A stretch of DNA of 49,021 bases from Selaginella moellendorffii (GCF_000143415.4 NW_003314314.1:70318-119338); one strand, 5' to 3'. Counted from the stretch's first letter, positions 32,683 to 41,985 are shown. Notes: generated by a model from the letters alone, not told the origin. Numbers and translations are program-made.

Positions 32683-32763
32683 CTGTTCAGAAATGCACAA
32701 CAATTAGAGCTGACAGATGAAAAGCTAGCAGCTGGAAATAACGTGAGGCCACACGCCATTCAC
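32683..32763 (-). other. Intron with palindrome (81 bp)
   Basis: GTGA donor directly followed by the palindrome (32738-32759), and acceptor TTTCTGAACAG. Phase fits the long ParB-like exon (DAV-ARNCVLLP). A shorter 32-bp alternative (32732-32763) ends in TTTCCAG but does not keep the frame. Confidence 0.55.
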
Positions 32764-32792
32764 CACTGCATCAGATGTCTTGAGGCTGCATC

Positions 32793-32826
32793 CTAAGATG
32801 GCGTGAGGCTACACGCCATCTGTAAC
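32793..32826 (-). other. Tiny intron made almost only of the palindrome (34 bp)
   Basis: GTTACAG, then the palindrome (32798-32819), then CTTAG. Removing it keeps the frame (VQSG-CSLKTSDAV). Confidence 0.55.
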
Positions 32827-32870
32827 CGGACTGCACTCGAGAGCCCAATCGGTGCATGCCAATGTTGTTA

Positions 32871-32921
32871 CTGAATGGCATGTGGCCTCATGCCATTTTC
32901 TACTTGGCCTAAAAGACTTAC
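32871..32921 (-). other. Intron with palindrome (51 bp)
   Basis: GTAAGT donor, palindrome at 32875-32896, then TCAG. Only four bases separate the palindrome from the exon. Phase is conserved across it (FGFK-C-NNIGM). Confidence 0.65.
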
Positions 32922-32984
32922 CATTTGAAGCCGAATGGAGGCCGTGACAATCGAGGCCGGACTCGTTGGCGAATGTGCATTGTG

Positions 32985-33325
32985 TGTGCAGCGGATCGTA
33001 GCAGCAAGGCTACTCTGCCACTTACAGTTGGAGAGTGGCGCTGAAATCTTCCGAGACGCCAAGTGGGCTGGCTGCGTGTGGGTGGCGGAGTGGGCGGCGG
33101 AGTTGGCGGCGAAGTTACAAACTGGGTGTGTCTTGAAGTGGACGCCGATGCACACGAGCGCAATGCGAGCGCGAGTGTGATGCAAGCGCGAGTGGACGCC
33201 GATGCACACGAGAAACCTGTAGAGAAGTGAGCGTGATCGCGAGTGGGAGCGCGATGCGAGCGGGAGCGCGAGTGTGATGCGAGCGCGAGCGCGAGTACGA
33301 AGCAAAATGCAAAACCTAACCTCAC
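32985..33325 (-). repeat. GC-rich GCGAG-type repeat tract upstream of the leftward gene
   Basis: Repeated GAGCGCGAGTGTGATGC-like units (especially 33140-33300) form a GC-rich stretch in otherwise AT-rich surroundings. The reading frames are SRSH/ALA low complexity and may be a 5' leader rather than protein. A similar GCGAGCGGC tract precedes the rightward gene. Confidence 0.55.
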
Positions 33326-33329
33326 ACGC

Positions 33330-35237
33330 GCGAAATGTCACAACAGTTGGTAATCCCGCCACGTCATCATTCCTCGGACTTGGGCGCCACCATTAATTTC
33401 TGGATTGCCGTGCGCATGCAAGCACGCAAAATCCAAAAGAAATCCGCAACGTCATCATTCCTCGGACTGCATGCACGCGAAATCCAAAAGAAAGATCATG
33501 ATTGGGATATCATTTAATACCCTCGTTATATTTATACCATGCATGATTGGATATTCCAAAGCATCTTGTATTTCCAAAAATGCCAGATGTTCAGCTAAAT
33601 AAAGAAATTCTATCTGTTTCTATTTTTCTCTCAAATCAATATTATAGCGTGTGGGCTCATGCAATTTTGAACCAAAGAAACCCAAAAAACGTTGGACCCA
33701 AAATATTTTGAAAAAACCCAAAAAACCCTAAACATTTTAAACCCAAAAATCTAAGCGTCCTGTGGTGTTATTCCTTGAATGGCGTGTAGGCGCATGCCAT
33801 TTTCAGGGCCAAATGCTGAATGGAGAAAAATTCCCTTTCAGTGCAAATGCTGCAAGAGGCAGATGCTGAGCACAAAGGACTATAACTACCTCACATGACA
33901 CAGATAAACTTTTCTCTATTTGGCAAAGATAAACTTTATAGCGTGTGGGCTCATGCAATTTTGAACCCAAAAAATGCACCAAAAAATTCTCGGCGTCATC
34001 TGGCGTTATCTCTTGAATGGCGTGGGGCCGCATGCCATTTTCAGGGGCACATAGGAGTATATTCCTAGGATATTCTGACACGCGCGAGATTTTTTTGAGT
34101 TTTCTGGAGATCCAACCGTTAGATCGCAACTAGATTTTACAGAATGGTATACAATGTCTTTCTTGATGACCCTGCAAATAAGCATCTCGATCGGACACCA
34201 CATGAGACCACACGAGCCTTACAATGTTTCAGGGGCATTTGCCATAGATCCGACCGTTATTTTGCTCCAAGATTTTACAGTTTGGTGTGCATTGACCTTT
34301 CCATCGACACTGCAAAGGGACATCACAATCAGATGCGGGATCACAAGAAACTAACTTCACTAACTCTGGTTTCACCAAGATCTACGTAAGGAGTTATTAA
34401 ATGAAAGGACCCTCTCTATTGAAATGTGTTTATGGTCCTAGGGGCATTGTGACATATCAAAGGATTTTGCATCAAGTTCTGTATTTGCATGTTTATCAAG
34501 CTACTGAATTGCTAAACCCTAAACCCTAAACATGTGGCAAATGCTGCGTGAAGAAAGATGCCCTTTCTGGGCAAATGCTGTAAGAGGCAGATGCCGAGCA
34601 GATGTATCTCAGGCTAGCGAAGGGGACAAACGAAAGCTAGCTATAAACATGACGGGATACAAATAGATTACTAGGCTGGTCCTGCGAAAATCAAAAACCA
34701 TAATGGAAAACATTGAAAATGCAAAAAGAAAGGTTTATAATATTTTTGAATTTTAAGCAACCAAAGGAATGTATGTGTTTGTAAGTTTAAAAATGCCTCA
34801 ACCACTTAAATTCCCAAGTAAATAAAGCTGTTTCTATTTTTGGTACAGGTAAACTTTATAACGTGTGGGCTCATGCAATTTTGAACCCAAAAATGCACCA
34901 AAAAATGCTCGACTAGCATTATTCTTTGAATGGCGTGTGGCCTTATATTGCCATAAATGGACGTACACACAGAGCATAATTATTCCTTTACACAGCGAAT
35001 AATCTTGGCGCGGATCGCTGACATGGCATGGCAAAGTTCGAATCACTGACATGGCACAGCTGGATCAAGGCAAGGACATGATGTGACAAAGTTCAACCTC
35101 CGACAGCAAAGTCTAGAAGCTACTCAGTTTGAAATTTGTCAGAGGAGTCATAAGATCTGGTTTGTCAGAGGATTTGATGTGACATTCAAGCGTGTGTTAT
35201 TTTTGAATTCTCGAACTCATTCCTAGGTCTATCATTT
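33330..35237. promoter_or_regulatory. Central intergenic region between divergent transposon genes
   Basis: No gene recognised. It holds three copies of a ~120-bp direct repeat (about 33641-33805, 33925-34045, 34845-34965), each with two palindromes. There is also a duplicated segment containing AAATGCTG and AAGAGGCAGATGC (33838 and 34563) and plant telobox motifs (AAACCCTAAACCCTAAA at 34514-34530; ACCCTAAACA near 33725). As the shared upstream region of both transcription units it is the likely promoter zone. Confidence 0.55.
34514..34530 (+). promoter_or_regulatory. Telobox-like motif (AAACCCTAA)
   Basis: AAACCCTAAACCCTAAA, two and a half plant telomere units. Short interstitial teloboxes are known cis-elements of plant promoters; here it lies in the divergent promoter region. 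Confidence 0.5.
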
Positions 35238-35816
35238 TTGTGCGCCGTGTTCTTGGTTCCGCTGAGCGCAGTGAGCGCTGCTTGTGTAAGCGGCGTTGTG
35301 GGCTGTGGTTTATGCGTCTACGAGCGGTTGCGGCATTGCGAGCGCCATTGCGAGCGGCAGTTTATGCGAGTGGCAGTTTGTGCGAGCAGCGCTACGAGCA
35401 GTTGCGGTGTTGTGAGCGGCGCTATGAGTAGTTGCGGTGTTGCGAGCGGCACTGTCTTTGGTGTGGCTACCGCTTCCTCTTGATATTCGGCACTTGTGCT
35501 TCCTGGTATGTTCACCATGGAATGGCTTAGGACCACATTTAGAAATGGCATGACGCCACATGCCATCTTGGGCCCTTGCAATTTCATGGCTAGCATATTG
35601 TCATGTATGTTTTTACTTGCCTACAGCTGTGTGTATATCAAGATGACATGAGGCCTCATGCCAATTTTGTGAATGCAAAATTTCACGTAGGTGTCAATAG
35701 CATGTTTGAATAATGACATGTGGCCTCATGCTATTGAGGTTGTTTGGTATGTTATGATTTAGGCCATTCTCCAATCATTTTTTGTATGGTCTTAACTTCT
35801 TTTCTGCACTTTCAGA
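35238..35816 (+). promoter_or_regulatory. 5' leader of the transposase gene, with palindromes
   Basis: A GCGAGCGGC-type repeat (35270-35455) is followed by three palindromes (35545, 35643, 35713). A pyrimidine-rich acceptor, TTTTCTGCACTTTCAG, ends exactly one base before the start ATG at 35817. An intron in the 5' leader is therefore likely, though its donor is not certain. Confidence 0.5.
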
Positions 35817-38792
35817 ATGGCCTTCAAGGTTGGGGAAAAGGTTTACATTTTGAATGGTGGGAAGAGAGTTGCAAAAGGGACCCTTGTGTCTATGGATCGG
35901 AACTTTGTTATACACTGTCAAAGGCTTGGGGAAGGCAATGCTGCTGTATCAGTAGAGACTGTCTTCGATGGAAATGTGGTCGCTATTGAACGAGGAGAGA
36001 TGGTCGTCGGGGTAAATGTTGTTGTTGCCTTGAAAAATCTTCAGAAGAAAGCAGATGTTGGGGACAGCGCAAGTGCGACGCATGTTCCCTCCGTGGATCT
36101 TAAGAACTGTGCTACATGGATTCAGGCGAAGGTGTTTCTAAACAACCCCGAGGGGGAGGTGGTAGCTGAGGGCTTAGCCACAGTTGTCGATCCAAGAGAT
36201 GCGGTTGCTAATCAAGAATTGGGCTGGGATGATATTGGAGTTGCGATTTTAGAGGTTGTTGACACAGAAGAAAATAGTCTGACTATTGGAAGCATTGTGC
36301 GGTGGAAATTGAGGCACTTAGTATTTGAGAATGTGAAGGATTCACAATCAAACACCACTACAACTAATGACAGAACATCTCTTCATGGGAAAAGAAAGTA
36401 CACCTTCCTAAAGCGCAGCCAAAGGGATCTGAGCAACGAACCGAAAAGGCAGAAAATGGCGATGGAGGTTCGAATGGTCTCGACAGTTGCTTGTTGCAAG
36501 AGGAGGTGCTGTCAACATGTTGATTGGGATGCTATTGAAGAGGAGAGAGCAAGATACAAGACATTGTCCTGGAAGGCAGCTCGCAATTTTGTGTATGAGG
36601 CATTACAGTCATCTGTTGATGCTTCAGAACATCAGGTGGGGGGCATGGTCTTCCAGAGGGGTTTGGTCTGCATGAAGGCATGGAGAATCATTTATGGAGT
36701 CCCTCGAACCACATTCTACAGAATCAAAACTGAGTTCGAGGAACAAAGGGTTCAACAGGCAGTCCATGGGAACGACGGTACGCACAAAACCCGGGGTCAT
36801 GTTGTATATGGAGAGGCAATCTTCAAGAGGTTTGTCGAGACATGTAGCGAGCAGCAACCACATAAAACCCGCCTCTTGGAAGATGGAACACGAGACACCC
36901 AACGAGTTCTCCCTTCCATGTATACCAAGGGGGCCATATTGGAAGATGTGAATCGGGAACTCCAGAGTAATGGCTACAGGAAGCTGAGCCAATCTAGATT
37001 TAGTAGATTGTGGAGCAACAGGTTCAGGGATGTGAGTATAGGAAAGTACTCTAGCTTTTCAAAGTGTGACGAGTGCACTGCTATCAAAATGGCTTTGTCG
37101 AAGAATTCTTGCAGCGCTCAAGAGCGAGAGACGTTGGTTAGAAGGCGGCTCGACCACAACATCGAGCAGAGAAGCTGCAGGACTGCATATTATCATAACA
37201 GGATTCTCTCCATGGAGAGACCTGACTCTTACCTTTGCATCATCCACGACAAAATGGACCAGAAAAAGACGTGCTTACCTCGACTCAATCCTGCCCCCAA
37301 GGCAATCTCTTCATCCATGCAGCTGCCTGTGTCTCTGTTTGGCATAATCGCTCATGGGCATGGTGCCCAGAACTATGGGAACTTCTTTGTACCTCTATGG
37401 GGTGGCGGGGGTGCAAACATGATGATTGCGTCCCTAGCAAAACACTTAAGGTCTCTGCAAAGTGCGCAGACTGAGCTGAACGGCCAACCCTTGCATAAGG
37501 CCCTTGTTGATCGAACCCCATACAGGGTTCAGCTGGAGGAGGAGCAAAGGCTTGCAGTATCGCGTGGGGCCCCATGCCATCCCAGTGAATATGTTGGCCG
37601 TCAGATTGTAGGGTTATCACGTGAGGCCTCATGCCATTCCGACGAGGCTGGTCGCCCGGTGAATGCACAGCCTCATCCAAACGAAGCAGAATCTCAAGGA
37701 AGTTCTTGCGGCCGATGTGGCCTTCCACCCCATCTTCTACTCCAAATAGACAATGCTGGCAGTGAGAACAAAAACATGTACGTCTTCGCGTACTTGGCGA
37801 TGCTTGTTGCCAAAGGCATATTTGAAACGGTTACACTTGGCTTTCTCATGGTTGGGCACACTCATGAAGACGTCGATGCCATGTTCAGTCAGTTGGCAGA
37901 GTCCAATGTCCTCACCCTCCCACAACTCTATGATGAATTCCAAAATTGCATCAAAGGCACTGTTGAAGCTGCACTTCTGATAGAGGTTCCAGACTTTAAG
38001 GGGTTTGTAAGAGGCTACATCAGGGACGGATCCGAAACGCTGATTGGCCACTCCAAGCCTCTTCAGTTTCATTTCAGCATGTGTGACGGTGCTCCAGTGA
38101 TGAGGTACAAGATGAGAGAATGGGACACAGTGTGGCTGCTAGTGGACGGCATTGAACTCTTCAAGAGAGATCCCATAACTGGGGAACCTATGATTCCTCA
38201 GGGTTCCCCACGGCCGATGCACCCGGATGGACTCAAAGACCAGGAAAGTATAGTGGCCGGGATTAGACAGCATATTGCCTTCTGGAAGAGGGGGTTGGTG
38301 TTTGGTGGAGAATCCTATTTTCAGAGGTGCAAGCCTTTGCTCGAATACTAGGAGAAGATTATATCTGCTATCCAAAATGGGCCGGTTGTATATGAAGAAT
38401 TAGAAGAGTCCTTTTGGCTAGAACCCAGAGCACCAGATAGTAGCGGAACAATGTCCTCTGGAAATGCAGTGACAGATAACGATGTTGAGGATCACTATTG
38501 TGGGCCGAGGAACAAGAAGCCGGATTCAGCATTCAATCCAGTACAGGTCTGCAAAGGAATGGTCGTGCTTGTCAGACCCAGTAATAAAAAACAAATGATA
38601 TGGGTGGGGCGCTGCATCACTGATGCAGAGGAGGACGCGGAAACTAACTCCTTCAATGTAACTGTGGAGTGGTTCAAGCCAAGTTCCGGATATACGAAGG
38701 ATTGCCTAGAAAAGAGATGGGTGCTGAATCCAAGGGATCCCAGCATGAGCATATCGGTGGATAATGTTGTGCATGGTTGGATGCGGAAGTAG
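35817..38792 (+). pseudogene. Transposase-like protein with GHTHEDVD motif; one in-frame TAG
   Basis: ATG at 35817; the frame is open to a TAG at 38349-38351 and continues in phase to 38792, about 991 codons. Residues ~100-170 resemble a domain seen in CACTA-type proteins (VVAEGLATVVDP...VRWKLRHLVF). A Cys cluster C226/C227/C231/C232/H234 follows, then CMKAWRIIYGV. A core has H477-D478-K-M-D481-Q, D645-N646 ... E650-N651-K-N and H681-T-H683-E684-D685-V-D687. This motif series is shared with a widespread family of uncharacterised eukaryotic proteins (I recall DUF7869) and suggests an RNase H-like nuclease fold. The C-terminal ~110 residues look like a chromatin-reader-type strand domain. Two palindromes lie in frame at 37559 and 37616. 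Confidence 0.8.
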
Positions 38793-39161
38793 AGTGCCAC
38801 CATCACCTTGCCAGACCATGCAAGAGATGCAGCAAGAGCATTCATAACCCGGGTTCAAGGTGAGATTCATTAATATTCCTTTACAAAGTTTCTAATGTAT
38901 TTTATTTCAAGGTGAACAATCCGAATCTGAATCAGAGGAGGCTTGATATAGTGTGTGAGGTAAAACAAAGATGATGTGACATATGCATTTACCAATCACA
39001 CGTGCATAAATCTAATAATATGGCGTGTGGCCCATATTAATGGCACATAAACCCATATTGTGGGCTTACGTGCTTTATGTACCATCATTCCCTTGCAGCG
39101 TGTGTGTTGGTTTCCTTTTATGACACAACGAACTCCATATTTTAGGGTGAAGAGCGTTCTC
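38793..39161 (+). other. Region between transposase and the small downstream ORF
   Basis: No domain. A possible intron (GTGAGATTC...TTTCAAG, about 38861-38911) and a diverged palindrome (39020). A pyrimidine-rich CATTCCCTTGCAG near 39100 could be a 3' splice site for the next frame. Confidence 0.35.
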
Positions 39162-39419
39162 ATGGCAAGCACAAAATCTGTAAGTGAGGCAGAAAAGGAG
39201 ACGGAGAAGGAGATAGGTGAAGATGTAGAATATATAAGTCTTCCAAACTCCCCGTACTATACTCCAGGTGATCATTTTTCTGAACAAACAGCAACATTAA
39301 CAACTATCGAGAACGCCCCAGTAACGTCAGAGACAACAATCCAAAGCAAAACAATTGACCCGGAGAAGGATGATAGTACCGCTGAGAGTACCAAAAAGGA
39401 GGTGTCCACTAGCGCTTAG
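39162..39419 (+). CDS. Small acidic Thr/Glu-rich ORF, 85 residues
   Basis: ATG at 39162 (MASTKSVSEAEKETEKEIGED), stop TAG at 39417. Composition is rich in T, E, S and K, and no family is recognised. It is in the same direction as the transposase and may be a downstream exon or accessory gene. It is flanked by palindromes at 39020 and 39427. Confidence 0.35.
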   Translation: MASTKSVSEAEKETEKEIGEDVEYISLPNSPYYTPGDHFSEQTATLTTIENAPVTSETTIQSKTIDPEKDDSTAESTKKEVSTSA

Positions 39420-40056
39420 GCTTATAATGGCGTGTGCCCTCATGCCATTTACTTGATCACCAAATACTTTTTTCCCTTTGCACTAGTATATCTTAATACT
39501 GGTCTGAGAAATAGAATGGCATGTGCCCTCAGGCCTTTTACTAAATCACCTTTGAAAGAAATGCAAGCCTCTGTCGTAAAAAAAAGGTACTAGAGAAATT
39601 CCTTAATAATATAAATGTTATTTAGTTTCATGAAAATACACTAAGGGTGGTCAAATGAGTTAAATGACTTCTCCAGACTAGCAATGCCTCTTGCTACACC
39701 TTCACAATTAGATTCGTTAGAAAAAGATAACATTGAATAATATCTAAATGTTCTCACCATTAAGTGATATGTCTGGCTAATAGGAATGACGTTCATCTTG
39801 GAAAGCTCACCACACGCTCAATGAACAAACAAATAGTATGTGCGCGCATGCCATCACTCTTCTTTAGCTTCAGATTCGGCTTATTCACCTTGACAATGAG
39901 ATTTATTATACAACCAGATGGACTCAGTCTGGACATAAAGTCACCACGCTAGTCACCATGCCCCAGATATGTCTAGCCCCTGGACAAAAAACATATAATT
40001 TCACGTCATTTTCAAATACTTGAAAATTTGTACCTAGTCCCATTTTACTGAATAAA
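39420..40056 (+). other. Right subterminal region of the transposon
   Basis: AT-rich, no gene. Palindromes at 39427 and 39516 and a partial one near 39837. Confidence 0.5.
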
Positions 40057-40079
40057 TCCCACTTTAACGAAATAGAGCA
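40057..40079 (-). repeat. Right terminal inverted repeat
   Basis: Reverse complement begins T then GCTCTATTTCGTTAAAGTGG plus GA, a perfect 22-base match to the left end. It is followed by AAAT, the target duplication. Confidence 0.93.
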
Positions 40080-40465
40080 TAAATGTATTAGTGAGCTTAT
40101 TGCGGTTGAGTTGGATTCGAGTGGTCATTTAGTTTGTGCTTATCAATGAACCTTTATCTCATATCTGGGGTATTACGTTCATGTTGAATAAGTATATGAT
40201 TTGATGACAAGAGTTAGTGTTTGGATCTTGTGAAGGCAAGTTGAAGAGTGATTGTTGCCTTGCAACTAATGGTTGCTTATAAACTTCGTCGAGGACCTCT
40301 GATACTTACTTCCCTCGATGATGATTTAGCGATGATGGGTTTGCTTTACCGGATGGTATTGTTAGACTTACATGTTTTCCATGTTGGCATGTTGACTCTA
40401 CCTCTGTTGATATCATTTGGTTGCGTTTAGTTCATAGTGTCGGATTTCATTGAGTCTTGGATATG
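40080..40465 (+). mobile_element. LARD-A2, continuation of internal region
   Basis: Matches 3004-3390 of the first copy with the 177-bp segment inverted (40128-40300). It is interrupted at 40465 by LARD-B; the target duplication is probably ATATG (40461-40465). The first copy shows the uninterrupted sequence GAGTCTTGGACATGGTG. Confidence 0.85.
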
Positions 40466-41985
40466 TGTGAGATACAAAATCCCTAGGCCCCAAAGTGGAG
40501 CCGGAAGGGTGCCACGTGGTAGTGGCCAAAGCGAAAGCCAAACGAGTGTAACACGTTTGGACTAAAAGCTCCGACTTGAAAGGTCGAGAGCGGGAATAGA
40601 ACTCCCAACAAAGTGCTCGAGGAATGAGCACGAAGCAAGCCATAAGCAAGGCTCTAAAAAGGGACCCGAAAGGACCAAAACATGACACGTGGAAGTGTCC
40701 GAGATGGAGTCTGAGGTGGACCCGAGATGGGACCCGAGATGGAGTCCGAGATGGAGTCCGAGGTGGACCCAAGATGGCCCCGAGATGGAGTCCGAGATGG
40801 AGTCCGAGGTGGACCCGAGATGGACCTGAGATGGAGTCCGAGATGGACCCGAGATGGAGTCCGAGATGGACCCGAGATGGACCTGAGTTGGAGTCCGAAG
40901 TCGAGACCGAGACCGAGATCGGGGCCGAGACCGAGTCCGAGTCCGAGTCCGAGTCCGAGTCCGAGTCTGAGTCCGAGTTCGAGTCTGAGAGGGTGAAAGC
41001 CCAAAGCGTTCGTCTCCCAGACCCTGGGGGGTTTGGTGAGCTCCAAAAGTATAGTAAGGGGGAGGACTGCAGTGGAGTCAGTTTGGCCAGGAAAGGCCAG
41101 TTTGGCCCAGAAAGGCTGGACCTAGTGTTGGGTGATGAGCTGCCCACTGGGAAGTCCAAGACTAGAGTGAACACGGACCGACAAGCGGGGTAGCTTGGTG
41201 AAGTGTTCAAGAGCCGGCTCTAGTTCCCCCGGGAGATCGACTGGCCGATGCTCCCAGTCCAAGTGTGGGTGGCACTACCTACTTGGATACCTGTCGTGGC
41301 TCAATGGAACCTCGCTCTAAGCCCATGGCTAGAGCACCTAAAGGCGGAAGGCGGGGAGAGTACCCAGGTGGCTCGCGTAAGGCCACGGTGTTTCGAAATG
41401 TTGTCCCAAAGGCCCAGACTGTGGAAAGGAAAAGGAGCAGTCCTCTGGGGTAGTGACCAAGGACACAGTCGTGTGGTGAGGAAGTCCCCGAGGACCGTGG
41501 GACTTAGTGGTCGGGCCTGTGGGCCTCGATCCAGTGGCAGTGTCGGCAAACACGGCCAGGGGCAGAAAGGGACTTAGTGGGGACTGACAGAGGGATACTG
41601 GGGAAGGCTATTCCCCTTGTCGGTGGGCATCCTAAGGATGCTAAAGAGTGGATCTGAGATGACCACTCACGGATGGTTTACCTAGTCTTGGAGAGCCAAG
41701 ACTGTGATGCAAGTGGTATTGGACTACCAGTGTGGCAAAGGTGATTGGGCATGGCCTTAGCGTAACAGGCTGCTATGTCGGTGGTACCTTTGAGTGTCGG
41801 TCGTGGGATCGGACACGTGGAGCACTTGGACCAAGTGCAAATGTTGAGTGGCATGGATGCCATTCTCGGGGCTAGCAAGTCCCAAGTCCTGAATTGGACT
41901 TATGGAGGTTGTGATTGAGACTCCTCCAAGTGGTCGGAGGTGTGGTTAAGTGACTAAAGTAGAATGGAAAATTTAGTCGCTTACA
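40466..41985 (+). repeat. First LARD-B LTR
   Basis: 1,520 bp. It contains the GAGATGGAGTCC/GAGTCC array (40700-40990), the shared GGTGAAAGCCCAAAGCG motif, and ends GTCGCTTACA before the primer site. Confidence 0.9.

Larger units (their letters stand above)
27346..32980 (-). pseudogene. Long spliced transposon gene: ParB-like ... FCP1/HAD-like multidomain protein, with in-frame stops
   Basis: I can chain 14 exons on the minus strand: 32980-32922, 32870-32827, 32792-32764, 32682-31504, 31449-30141, 30090-30016, 29977-29888, 29838-29695, 29647-29572, about 29495-29096, 29038-29024, 28920-28891, 28843-28256, 28208-27346. All introns are GT-AG and phases agree at every junction except 29572/29495, off by one base. 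The ~1,630-codon product would hold a ParB/sulfiredoxin-like domain, unknown helical regions, K/E-rich and D/E-rich stretches, a Pro-rich linker and a C-terminal FCP1-like phosphatase domain. Four in-frame stops (TGA 31663, TGA 30853, TAA 28710, TGA 28290) interrupt an otherwise open frame. Start ATG at 32980 is provisional. It may instead be two or more genes. Confidence 0.6.
27290..39854. repeat. Private 22-bp palindrome family (about 25 copies)
   Basis: Consensus arms ATGGCRTG and CAYGCCAT around a 6-base centre, often NGGCCN. Clear copies start at 27290, 28367, 28442, 29657, 29848, 29989, 31461, 32738, 32798, 32875, 33779, 34017, 35545, 35643, 35713, 37559, 37616 and 39427. Diverged copies start at 33644, 33938, 34858, 34930, 39020, 39516 and 39837. 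Copies lie in introns, in the central intergenic region, upstream of and downstream of the transposase, and in frame inside two coding stretches. I saw none outside 26904-40079. Confidence 0.9.
26904..40079. mobile_element. 13.2-kb multi-gene DNA transposon with TIRs and a private palindrome family
   Basis: The ends are inverted repeats: GCTCTATTTCGTTAAAGTGG plus GA at 26906-26927, and its exact reverse complement at 40057-40078. Flanks are ...GGCTAAAT on the left and (T)AAATGTATT on the right. LARD-A1 has the unoccupied site GGCTAAATGTATTAG near 2994-3008, so the target duplication is AAAT, or TAAAT if the last base is not part of the element. Inside are a rightward transposase-like gene (35817-38792) and a leftward spliced gene (27346-32980). 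About 25 copies of a 22-bp palindrome are present. It is not Helitron, hAT (8-bp TSD) or Polinton (6-bp TSD, polymerase); the superfamily is unassigned. Confidence 0.92.

Noticed and set aside
34514-34530. Interstitial telomere or chromosome-fusion site
   Set aside because: Only two and a half units inside the promoter region of a transposon; a telobox motif is the simpler reading.
27290-39854. CRISPR array
   Set aside because: The repeated palindromes are irregularly spaced from under 100 bp to over 1 kb, lie in introns and exons of a eukaryotic element, and no cas gene is present.
26904-40079. Polinton/Maverick or virus-derived element
   Set aside because: Size and TIRs would allow it, but there is no protein-primed DNA polymerase, packaging ATPase, capsid protein or 6-bp target duplication.
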